Shown here: one piece after another, positions 1-7,290 of the stretch
Position numbering within the stretch: the first letter of the stretch is position 1
How the letters are laid out: each line of letters starts with the position of its first letter
Assembly: GCA_946997485.1 (NCBI GenBank)
Contig: CAMPVF010000001.1
Coordinates: 118,740 to 182,739, forward strand
Direction: 5' to 3'
Length of the DNA stretch: 64,000 bases
Origin: an uncultured Atopobium sp.
Lineage (GTDB): Bacteria; Actinomycetota; Coriobacteriia; Coriobacteriales; Atopobiaceae
Notes under the pieces: generated by a model
What the model was told of the DNA's origin: nothing
The model's input: only the letters and a program-made list of their open reading frames with translations
Database searches by the model: none
Position numbers and translations under genes: made by a program

Positions 1-2
1 CG

Positions 3-1034
3 TCTGAAGGCACGCCTGGGGGCAGTACTCCTGAGGGCAGCACGCCTACGCCGGGCGCAGAACAGCCTGGAAGTGAAGATCCGAAAAATAAGCAACCTGA
101 CACGGGCGGCTCTGGCAGCGACACTGGAGAAGGCACAGGTACCGGTGCTGGTACGGGCAGCGGTACTGAGGGTGGTACAAAACCAAATGGGAGCGGCTCT
201 GAGAGCGGCACGAAACCAAATGGGAACAGCGAAGAAAGCACGGATCCAAAAAGCGGAAACGAAACAAAACCGAATGCGGGAGGTGCGGATAATACCACTA
301 CGCCAAATCATGAATCGGCAGGTGGCGCAGGCAAGACTGAGCTTTCAACAAAACCCGATGGTTCAAAGCCAGGTAGCACAAAACCGAATGGTTCAAAGCA
401 GCATACCGACCAGAAAAAGCCCGATACAGGAAATACCACACCAGGAAAGAAGCACGCGCAGGAGCCGGGTACAACAAAGCCTCATACTACCAAGACAAAC
501 ACGCAAGAAGATCCTACAAACGCAAACGATGTAGCTGGCACACAAGGACCAAACGCAAACGGACAAAATGCGCTAGGACCAAACGCAAACGGACAAAATG
601 CGCTAGGACCAAACGCACAGGGCTCGCCTGCCGAACAGGACAAAAAAGATGTTTCACACGAAAGCACAGACGGTGATGCACGTGAAGACAGCAAGAACGC
701 AGCCGATAGCAACGCAAACTCAAATGGCAGGAGCGATGCGAGCGACGTAAACGGCAAAAAACATAGCGGTGCGAGAGGCAAGCGCGGCCAAAAAGAAACG
801 CCAGATGGCGACAGTGCAAGCGATGAAGAAACGCGCACGCAAGACGAATCTAACGAGCGCGACAATGAAGACAAGCAAGATAACTATGTACGTATGCCTC
901 AAACATCTGACACGATAAGCGGAGCGATTGTAACCATACTCACCGGCGCGGCGGCGCTCTGTACGGGCGTGGGCGTGTTTATGAAACGCAAACGCACGCA
1001 AAGAACGCGCAGGTACCGTAGGTATCACGGCTAA
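3..1034 (+). CDS. C-terminal part of a sortase-anchored surface protein (5' end outside window)
   Basis: An open frame runs from the window edge to TAA at 1032-1034, so only the last 343 codons are visible. The fragment is almost entirely low complexity: Gly/Thr/Ser/Pro/Lys/Asn-rich, with repeated TKPNG-type units and then charged Glu/Asp/Lys stretches, as in a wall-spanning stalk. Near the end it has MPQTSD (894-911), a variant of the LPxTG sortase signal. This is followed by a hydrophobic stretch (ISGAIVTILTGAAALC) and a strongly basic tail (MKRKRTQRTRRYRRY). That order (motif, membrane span, Arg/Lys tail) is the standard cell-wall sorting signal. The Met in place of Leu is unusual but tolerated by some sortases. 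Ligand or function cannot be seen because the N-terminal domains lie outside the window. Confidence 0.85.
   Translation, partial: SEGTPGGSTPEGSTPTPGAEQPGSEDPKNKQPDTGGSGSDTGEGTGTGAGTGSGTEGGTKPNGSGSESGTKPNGNSEESTDPKSGNETKPNAGGADNTTTPNHESAGGAGKTELSTKPDGSKPGSTKPNGSKQHTDQKKPDTGNTTPGKKHAQEPGTTKPHTTKTNTQEDPTNANDVAGTQGPNANGQNALGPNANGQNALGPNAQGSPAEQDKKDVSHESTDGDAREDSKNAADSNANSNGRSDASDVNGKKHSGARGKRGQKETPDGDSASDEETRTQDESNERDNEDKQDNYVRMPQTSDTISGAIVTILTGAAALCTGVGVFMKRKRTQRTRRYRRYHG
546..617 (+). repeat. 30-bp in-frame tandem repeat, about 2.4 copies
   Basis: A 30-base unit occurs at 546-575, is repeated exactly at 576-605 and starts a third time to 617. It codes for GPNANGQNAL in the surface-protein stalk. 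Copy-number change here would alter stalk length without breaking the frame. Confidence 0.85.
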
Positions 1035-1050
1035 GCGGTGCAGATAACAC

Positions 1051-1117
1051 ACGTGCTGAATGCAACCCATGATGAAAGCTCTTGTTAGTGCCATGAGCTC
1101 ATATGCATTCAGCACGT
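1051..1117. terminator. Long inverted repeat between convergent genes
   Basis: A perfect 14-bp inverted repeat (ACGTGCTGAATGCA at 1051-1064, complement at 1104-1117) encloses 39 bases. The loop holds a smaller AGCTC/GAGCT pairing. It sits between the end of the surface protein (+) and the end of livF (-), so a bidirectional terminator is the simplest reading. There is no strong T-run on either side, so another role is possible. Confidence 0.5.
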
Positions 1118-1158
1118 AAGGATTTTACCTGTGTAGCTAACCTATATCACAAACGACG

Positions 1159-1866
1159 TTACGCGCCTAAATATGCGCTGCGTACGGCATCGCAGGAAAG
1201 GAGCTCAGCACCAGTACCGGTCATCGTGATAGAACCCGTTTCGAGAACGTAGGCTCTATCGGCAATAGACAGTGCTACTTGCGCGTTTTGTTCAACCAGA
1301 AGAATGGTAGTTCCCTGCTCGTGGAGCGACTTAATGATGCTAAAAATTTCTTGCACCATAACGGGAGCTAAACCCATAGATGGTTCGTCGAGCATAAGTA
1401 GCTTAGGAGCGCTCATCAACGCGCGCGCCATGGCGAGCATCTGCTGCTCACCACCACTCATGGTTCCCGCGCGTTGGTGTAGGCGTTCCGCAAGACGCGG
1501 AAAGTGCTCATACACATTTTTAAGGCGAGCTGCCGCCTTGGAATCGGGTTGCGAGTAGCCGCCCATACGAAGGTTTTCTTCTACTGTCATTTGGCTAAAC
1601 ACATGACGACCTTCGGGGCACTGCGCAAGACCCATACCTACAATGGTGTGCGGTTTTTTGCCAACGAGGGGCACATTATCAAACGTGATAGTACCGTCTT
1701 GCGGTTTTAATAAACCAGAAAGCGTTTGCAAACAGGTAGTTTTACCTGCACCGTTAGCACCAATAAGGCAAACGATTTCGCCCGCATTAATCTGAAAGGA
1801 GATGGAACGAACGGCTTGTATCATGCCATATGACACAGATAAATTTTCAACATTAAGCAACGCCAT
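1159..1866 (-). CDS. livF: Branched-chain amino-acid ABC transporter ATP-binding protein LivF
   Basis: A 235-residue ABC ATPase, the usual LivF length. Walker A is GANGAGKTT (about residues 36-44), the signature is MSGGEQQ and Walker B is LLMLDEP. The sequence between Walker A and the signature (PEGRHVFSQMTVEENL) is typical of LivF rather than LivG. It would pair with LivG at the cytoplasmic face of the LivHM permease and drive uptake of Leu/Ile/Val or related amino acids. It is the last gene of the five-gene minus-strand cluster and overlaps the end of livG by 14 bases, so translation is probably coupled. Substrate is inferred from family only. Confidence 0.95.
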   Translation of the reverse strand: MALLNVENLSVSYGMIQAVRSISFQINAGEIVCLIGANGAGKTTCLQTLSGLLKPQDGTITFDNVPLVGKKPHTIVGMGLAQCPEGRHVFSQMTVEENLRMGGYSQPDSKAAARLKNVYEHFPRLAERLHQRAGTMSGGEQQMLAMARALMSAPKLLMLDEPSMGLAPVMVQEIFSIIKSLHEQGTTILLVEQNAQVALSIADRAYVLETGSITMTGTGAELLSCDAVRSAYLGA

Positions 1867-2752
1867 GAGTGTCCTGCTTTCCTAGATACGCCTCGATTAC
1901 GTATGGGTCATGCTGAATGTCTTCGGGCGTGCCCTTAGCAATAACACGGCCATGATCGAGAACGCCGACCGATTCGCACACATTGCACACGAGTTTCATA
2001 TCATGTTCGATAAGCAGAATGCCAATGTGGAATGTATCGCGAATAAGTTCAATGTGCTCTGCAAGCGCGGCAGTTTCGGATGGATTCATACCTGCAGCCG
2101 GCTCATCGAGCAAAAGCACCTTAGGTTTGGTGGCAAGTGCGCGCAAAATTTCTAGGTAGCGCTGCTGACCATACGCAAGGTTACCTGCCTCGAGCATTGC
2201 ATATTGCTCCATATTAAACATTGAAAGGAGCTTGTGCGCACGCTCGTGGAACTCTGCCTCTTGCTTAAAGTGCGACGGCAAACGGAACATGTCACTTAAT
2301 ACATGCGTTTTCATTTGTGCATCAAAGCCAACAAGAATATTATCGACAACACTCATCTGCGAAAACAAACGAATATTTTGGAACGTACGCGCAACACCCA
2401 TGCGGTTTACTTCGTAAATGGTTTTGCCTGCGGTATCGTAGCCGTCGATAAGCACGGTGCCGCGCGTTGGTGTGTACTCATGCGTAAGCAAATTGAAAAC
2501 CGTGGTTTTACCTGCGCCATTAGGGCCAATAAGACCGGCGATTTCGGTGCGACCAACAGCAAGATTTACATCGTCTACTGCTTTAAGACCACCAAACTCA
2601 ATGGTAAGATGCTGGGCTTGAAGCACGGGCATAGAACCTAAGTCGCGCTCGGGTACCATGTTGGGCGATGCAACAGGTACAAGAATTGGTCTGCGCTTAA
2701 ACGAGAAACGACCGACACCCTTTGTGGGTGAGTTTTGACTTGATTGTTGCAT
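1853..2752 (-). CDS. livG: Branched-chain amino-acid ABC transporter ATP-binding protein LivG
   Basis: A 299-residue ABC ATPase. Walker A is GPNGAGKTT (about 76-84). The LivG-type signature is LAYGQQR, where LSGGQ is usual in other families. Walker B is LLLDEPAAGMNP. About 40 residues precede the canonical LivG start (a Met lies at residue 41, MPVLQAQHL), so this copy either has an N-terminal extension or starts there. The annotated start is favoured because its ATG overlaps the livM stop (TAATG), a coupling arrangement. It partners LivF beneath LivM and LivH. Confidence 0.93.
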   Translation of the reverse strand: MQQSSQNSPTKGVGRFSFKRRPILVPVASPNMVPERDLGSMPVLQAQHLTIEFGGLKAVDDVNLAVGRTEIAGLIGPNGAGKTTVFNLLTHEYTPTRGTVLIDGYDTAGKTIYEVNRMGVARTFQNIRLFSQMSVVDNILVGFDAQMKTHVLSDMFRLPSHFKQEAEFHERAHKLLSMFNMEQYAMLEAGNLAYGQQRYLEILRALATKPKVLLLDEPAAGMNPSETAALAEHIELIRDTFHIGILLIEHDMKLVCNVCESVGVLDHGRVIAKGTPEDIQHDPYVIEAYLGKQDTHGVA

Positions 2753-4035
2753 TAGTCCTCCTCGCCTTGTTGAGCACCTACATGGGCTGCATCAGCTGCA
2801 ACTGGCGCAGCGTCGGGCGCAGCGGCGGCAGCAACACTGGCAACAACGTCACCAGCACCACTGGCAGCAGCGGGTACAGATTTCGATTTAAACGCATTAA
2901 CCGCACGTTCAATACAACGCGAAAGTGAAAAGTCGTACGAACCAAACAAACCGCGAGGACGGAACATCATGGCAAGAATAAGCACTACCGAATATACGAT
3001 CATGCGCAAATCGGCAAAGGAACGCAACGCTTCGGGAAGAACGGTAAGACCAACAGCAGCAACAACACTACCAAGCTGGGAGCCCATACCACCAAGAACA
3101 ACCATAACGAGAACTTCGACCGATTTCATAAATCCAAATTTGGCCGGAGCCATAACGCCAATGCAACCGGCGTAAAGCACACCCGCCATGCCAGCAAACG
3201 CAGCTGACAGCACAAACGCAAGCGTTTTGTGAAAGGTAAGGTTGATACCACATGCTTCAGCGGCAATTTCATTATCGCGAATAGCCAGAATAGCACGTCC
3301 CCACCGCGACTTCATAAGCGTGTGAATAACAAACAAGACAAGTGCAACAACAACTGCCGTGTTAATGAAGTTGGTGTACAAAAATATGCCGGTTAAGCCT
3401 TTAGCACCGCCGGTAAGCGGAATGTTGAACGTGCTATCAAAGTTAAGAATGAACACGCGAATGATTTCGGCAAAACCAAGGGTAACGATTGCAAGGTAAT
3501 CGCCCTTAAGACGTAAGGCAGGAATACCAATGATAAGACCACATAACGCAGCGGCAAGACCACCCAATATAAGACCAACCACAACGAGCAAGATGGCAAG
3601 TGGCTGTCCAGTAACAAAAGCGCGCTGAGATAGGTGAAGCACCTGCGAAGTTTGCATAATAAAAATGGCGCCCACGTATCCGCCAATGGACATAAATCCG
3701 GCGTGACCAAGCGGCAGCTGACCTAAATAACCAACGGCAAGGTTAAGCGATACCGCCATAATAACGTAAATGCCAATTTGCTCAATAACAGACAATTGAT
3801 AGCGGCTTACCATGTGCGACGAGATCATAAACTGACCTATCGCAACAACGATTACGCTTAGCACGAGGTTAATGAGAAAACCTTGCCTGTGGGTGAGCTT
3901 GAAGGCTGCGTGTGCGGATGCGGCTTGAGCTGCAGGAGCTGATGCTGCAGGTGCGGCTGTCGCGGGTGCTGCGGCGCCTGCGGATGCAGGAGCACCGTTA
4001 GCTGCCGCTTGCGTGCGATTGAAAAAACGTGCCAT
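2752..4035 (-). CDS. livM: Branched-chain amino-acid ABC transporter permease LivM
   Basis: A 427-residue multi-span membrane protein. The core matches LivM: hydrophobic segments with NLAVGYLGQLPLGHAGF and the cytoplasmic loop ALRLKGDYLAIVTLGFAEI, which contacts the ATPase. It differs from typical LivM in having Ala-rich low-complexity stretches at both ends: an N-terminal Ala/Pro run before the first span (about residues 10-45) and a C-terminal Ala/Asp/Val run after about residue 385. The ATG lies one base after the livH stop, with a GAAGG ribosome site. It forms the translocation pore with LivH. Confidence 0.93.
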   Translation of the reverse strand: MARFFNRTQAAANGAPASAGAAAPATAAPAASAPAAQAASAHAAFKLTHRQGFLINLVLSVIVVAIGQFMISSHMVSRYQLSVIEQIGIYVIMAVSLNLAVGYLGQLPLGHAGFMSIGGYVGAIFIMQTSQVLHLSQRAFVTGQPLAILLVVVGLILGGLAAALCGLIIGIPALRLKGDYLAIVTLGFAEIIRVFILNFDSTFNIPLTGGAKGLTGIFLYTNFINTAVVVALVLFVIHTLMKSRWGRAILAIRDNEIAAEACGINLTFHKTLAFVLSAAFAGMAGVLYAGCIGVMAPAKFGFMKSVEVLVMVVLGGMGSQLGSVVAAVGLTVLPEALRSFADLRMIVYSVVLILAMMFRPRGLFGSYDFSLSRCIERAVNAFKSKSVPAAASGAGDVVASVAAAAAPDAAPVAADAAHVGAQQGEED

Positions 4036-4036
4036 G

Positions 4037-4939
4037 TTACACCTTCTCTTTTGTTGTTGTGCCTAAAATTCCAGAAGGCTTAAAGACCAAAATGGCAATA
4101 AGCAGCAAAAATACAACAGCGTCTTTCCAAAGCGAAAGGCCAAGCGCTGAAACGATAACTTCTGCAAAGCCGACAACAAATCCGCCCAACACGGCGCCAG
4201 GAATGGAACCAATGCCACCCAAAACGGCTGCACAAAACGCTTTGGTACCAAGCATAACGCCCATCGTTGGATAGGCCTGGGTGTATGCCATGCAATACAA
4301 CACCGAGCCTACGCCAGCAAGCAAACTACCCAAGGCAAACGTAAGCGAAATGATGGTATTTACGTTAACGCCCATGAGCTGCGCTGCCTGCATGTCTTCG
4401 GACACGGCACGCATAGCACAACCGAGCTTTGTTTTTTGCACGAGAAGCGTAAGCGCAACACAGCCAAGCGCGGTAAGCGCAATGGTAATAAGAGCAACAA
4501 CAGACACGGGAAATCCGGCAATATCAATCGTATTGGTATCGATCATACGACCGAGTACCTTGGAGTCTGCACCAAAAATGAGTTGTACGGCATTTTCCAA
4601 AAAGTACGACACGCCAATAGCGGTAATAAGAAGCGAAAGTCGGGATGATGAACGGAGGGGCGCATATGCAATCTTATCGATAAGAATACCAAGGACCATG
4701 CATGCAAGCGGCGCAAGGACAACGGCAATATACACCGGAAGCCCAAGTTGTACCATAATAATCCAGCAGACATACGCACCTGCCATAATAATGTCGCCGT
4801 GCGCAAAGTTTAACAGCTGAATAATGCCGTAAACCATGGTATATCCAAGGGCGACAAGTGCATATATGCTTCCTTGCTGCAGACCATTAATAATCTGCAT
4901 ACCAATCATCATATGCATCACCTCTACAATCGAAACCAA
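4037..4939 (-). CDS. livH: Branched-chain amino-acid ABC transporter permease LivH
   Basis: A 300-residue integral membrane protein of normal LivH length. Family hallmarks include NGLQQGSIYALVALGYTMVYGI at the N-terminus (first span) and NFAHGDIIMAGAY soon after. It forms the heterodimeric channel with LivM. It follows livK after a 162-base gap that shows no convincing terminator, so all five liv genes may form one transcript with more livK message than permease message. The last span ends in KPSGILG, as in other LivH proteins. Confidence 0.94.
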   Translation of the reverse strand: MVSIVEVMHMMIGMQIINGLQQGSIYALVALGYTMVYGIIQLLNFAHGDIIMAGAYVCWIIMVQLGLPVYIAVVLAPLACMVLGILIDKIAYAPLRSSSRLSLLITAIGVSYFLENAVQLIFGADSKVLGRMIDTNTIDIAGFPVSVVALITIALTALGCVALTLLVQKTKLGCAMRAVSEDMQAAQLMGVNVNTIISLTFALGSLLAGVGSVLYCMAYTQAYPTMGVMLGTKAFCAAVLGGIGSIPGAVLGGFVVGFAEVIVSALGLSLWKDAVVFLLLIAILVFKPSGILGTTTKEKV

Positions 4940-5101
4940 TCTTTACTGCAGTTGCATGGTACAGCGAGCATACAAAACACCTGCGCTGAGCAGCAACTAT
5001 GTGTAACGCAGCCAAAGTTATAGATAGCAATATGCGTGTGCGCGAATAAACTCAAAAAGCCATCCACGCACATGCGCAGCTATTACTATGCAAAAGAACT
5101 A

Positions 5102-6301
5102 CTATGCTTTAATTTCTTCAAAGATTTTTTGATGACCTTTATCAAAGGTAATAACAAGCGTAGATTTAACAGGATCGCCCGTGCCAGCAAAGGAGATAGC
5201 ACCGGTAACGCCATCGACGCTGCCGCTTGCAATAGCATCGATAACTGCTTGTCTATAGTCGTCGGAACCGGCACTTACGCCGCCTTTTTCCTCAACCGTG
5301 TTAAGAGCCGAGCATAAAATAAGCGCTGCATCATAGCCAAGCGCGCAGAAGTTTGTAGGTGGTTTGCTATACTCAGCCGTGTAATCGGCAACAAATTTCT
5401 TAACGGCCTCATTGTCGTTTTCAACGATGAAGGCACAGTCGTAGAAACAGCCTTCGAGGTCTTCGTTTGAAGCATATTGTGTTGAGCCGTCAATCATATT
5501 TGCCCAACCGTCGGCGCCCAAAAATACGCCCTTGTAACCAAGCTGACGCGCCTGGGTGATGATTTTACCAGAGTCTTGATAATAGTTAGGACAGAAAATA
5601 GCTTTTGGCGAGGTTGCAAGAATGCTGGTGAGCTGGGCGTTAAAGTCAACGTCGCCCGCGGCGTACGCCTGGCTCGAAGTTACGGTAATACCGTTTTTCT
5701 TACACGACTCTTCAAAAATTTTGTCAATGCCTGCTTCGTAGTCGCCACCGGAGTTGTAAATGCAGCCAACTGTAGTATACCCTTGCTTTTTGGCAAACTC
5801 TGCCATAACAACGCCCTGGAATGCGTCGGTCATAGTTGCACGAAATGCATTTTTACCATAGGTTACAAAGCTGGGCACCGTGGCCGATGCGCTCACGAGC
5901 GGCATGTTGTCGCGGGCAGATACCTGCGCAACTGCAACAGATGGTGTTGATGTAACGTCGCCCAAAATACCAACAACGCCGGCATCGAGCATTTTTTCGT
6001 AGACATTTTTAGCCTCGGTTGCATCGCCTTTTTCGTCTTCAACCATAAGCTTAACTTGCTTGCCGTGTGCACCGCCGTTTGCGTTAAACTGCTTTACACA
6101 CAACTCAATACCCGAACGAACAGCTAAACCATATTGTGCAACGTCGCCCGTAAATGGACCCATTACACCAACGAGCAACTCGTCTGATTTGCCTTGAGAG
6201 GCCGCATTATTATTGCAACCGCTAATAATGGACACGCCTCCCATCGTAGCTGCTAAAACCGCACTGCGCACCAATGAGCGTCTTGTGAGATTCTGTGTCA
6301 T
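5102..6301 (-). CDS. livK: Branched-chain amino-acid binding lipoprotein LivK
   Basis: A 399-residue type 1 periplasmic-binding-fold protein. The N-terminus carries a twin-arginine-like TRRSLVR stretch, a hydrophobic core and a lipobox ISGC at about residue 29, so the mature protein is probably a lipid-anchored receptor on the outer face of the membrane. The family signatures GVMGPFTGDVAQYG and IELCVKQFNANGGAHGK follow. It captures amino acids and delivers them to LivHM. The start is supported by AAAGGAGG 5-6 bases upstream. It is the first gene of the liv cluster, with a hairpin in its leader. Ligand specificity among branched-chain or other amino acids cannot be read from sequence. Confidence 0.93.
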   Translation of the reverse strand: MTQNLTRRSLVRSAVLAATMGGVSIISGCNNNAASQGKSDELLVGVMGPFTGDVAQYGLAVRSGIELCVKQFNANGGAHGKQVKLMVEDEKGDATEAKNVYEKMLDAGVVGILGDVTSTPSVAVAQVSARDNMPLVSASATVPSFVTYGKNAFRATMTDAFQGVVMAEFAKKQGYTTVGCIYNSGGDYEAGIDKIFEESCKKNGITVTSSQAYAAGDVDFNAQLTSILATSPKAIFCPNYYQDSGKIITQARQLGYKGVFLGADGWANMIDGSTQYASNEDLEGCFYDCAFIVENDNEAVKKFVADYTAEYSKPPTNFCALGYDAALILCSALNTVEEKGGVSAGSDDYRQAVIDAIASGSVDGVTGAISFAGTGDPVKSTLVITFDKGHQKIFEEIKA

Positions 6302-6621
6302 CGTAGCCTCCTTTATCGTGCGAAAACCAAAAAATGATGAGTGGTTTTCTTTGTAGGGTTGTTATGACACACATTCTAAAAGCCTTCTTTCAATTTTTTT
6401 TGGCGATGTGCGTTTCGTTATTATTTGTTAACAATTTATTCGAAAATACAAAATAAATTCTCCGATTTAATCGTTTTAGCGACGGTATATGAAGGATAAT
6501 ACCAATTTTTTTGTATACGCGTTTACGAATACTCATGTATCATGCATAGACTGCAGCACACGTGCAAATGTCTGAGGTTATAGTGATATGAATGGAATTT
6601 TGTTGAGGGTACTGCGTATAA
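6302..6621. other. livK upstream region
   Basis: This non-coding stretch separates livK from the upstream vanZ-like gene. It is more AT-rich than its surroundings and should hold the liv promoter. No convincing -35/-10 pair was found. The only clear structure is the hairpin at 6322-6349. Confidence 0.6.
6322..6349 (-). promoter_or_regulatory. Hairpin in the livK leader
   Basis: A perfect 8-bp inverted repeat (GAAAACCA / TGGTTTTC) with a 12-base loop lies about 20 bases before the livK start, just ahead of the ribosome site. It could be a leader hairpin or a protein operator. No T-run follows, so it is not a standard terminator. Confidence 0.45.
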
Positions 6622-7287
6622 CTATAAAGCACGGCTCCGCACGTACGCCATATAAAAGCAAAGCATTGCTATGATTGTGCCAGCGAGTATACCTGCACTA
6701 TCGATGGCAACATCCGTAAGCGCACCCCATCTTCCAGGGACAAACAACTGTATAACTTCATCTACATATGCAATGGCAATGCATACGCACGCACTACGTA
6801 CCGCGCTGCGCATGATGGCGTGACGATGAAGCGTGGTTTTATTTGCATGCGTAAGCTGAAGGCGTGCCAGGCGTACACAGGCGCACATGCAGCACAAATT
6901 GCCAAGCATCATGTACTCAAGTACATGCGCAGATTTACGCACAATAAGTATCATTACGTGCATGTTTGTGATAGAAAGCAGCTGCCAAAAGCCACTAAGC
7001 GTGTGCACTACACTATCCGATTGGGCAGATGACTGCGTTGCATTGAGCGATGAGCAGCCCCAAATAAACAAACACCATAGCACACTTGCACACACTAAAT
7101 AGATATACGCGCAGGTAAGCGAACGATAGGTTGAAGGTTCAGAATTGGGTTGAAGATTAATGACGGGTTCAGGTTCAGGTTCAGGTTCAGGTTCAACCAC
7201 AAGTTCAAGATTAACGACAGATTCACGTTCAATATGCGGTTTATCGAGCTGAAGTTGCGGCGCAGCTATACGCATGCTATCGTGCAC
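6622..7287 (-). CDS. VanZ-family membrane protein
   Basis: A 221-residue membrane protein. The VanZ-family core is clear: a first span, then VRKSAHVLEYMMLG (about 115-128) and a C-terminal AYVDEVIQLFVPGRWG followed by DVAIDSAGILAG. VanZ proteins are small membrane proteins of uncertain biochemical role, some linked to teicoplanin resistance. The N-terminal 50 residues are cytoplasmic and include a (Glu-Pro)5 run coded by a hexanucleotide repeat, which is not part of the family. It starts 3 bases after the stop of the 701-residue upstream gene and is probably co-transcribed with it. No role in glycopeptide resistance should be assumed. Confidence 0.8.
   Translation of the reverse strand: MHDSMRIAAPQLQLDKPHIERESVVNLELVVEPEPEPEPEPVINLQPNSEPSTYRSLTCAYIYLVCASVLWCLFIWGCSSLNATQSSAQSDSVVHTLSGFWQLLSITNMHVMILIVRKSAHVLEYMMLGNLCCMCACVRLARLQLTHANKTTLHRHAIMRSAVRSACVCIAIAYVDEVIQLFVPGRWGALTDVAIDSAGILAGTIIAMLCFYMAYVRSRAL
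7166..7195 (-). repeat. Hexanucleotide repeat (GGTTCA)5 in the vanZ-like gene
   Basis: Five exact 6-base units on the plus strand code for the Glu-Pro run on the minus strand. Slippage would change the protein by dipeptides and keep the frame. Confidence 0.85.
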
Positions 7288-7290
7288 GCC

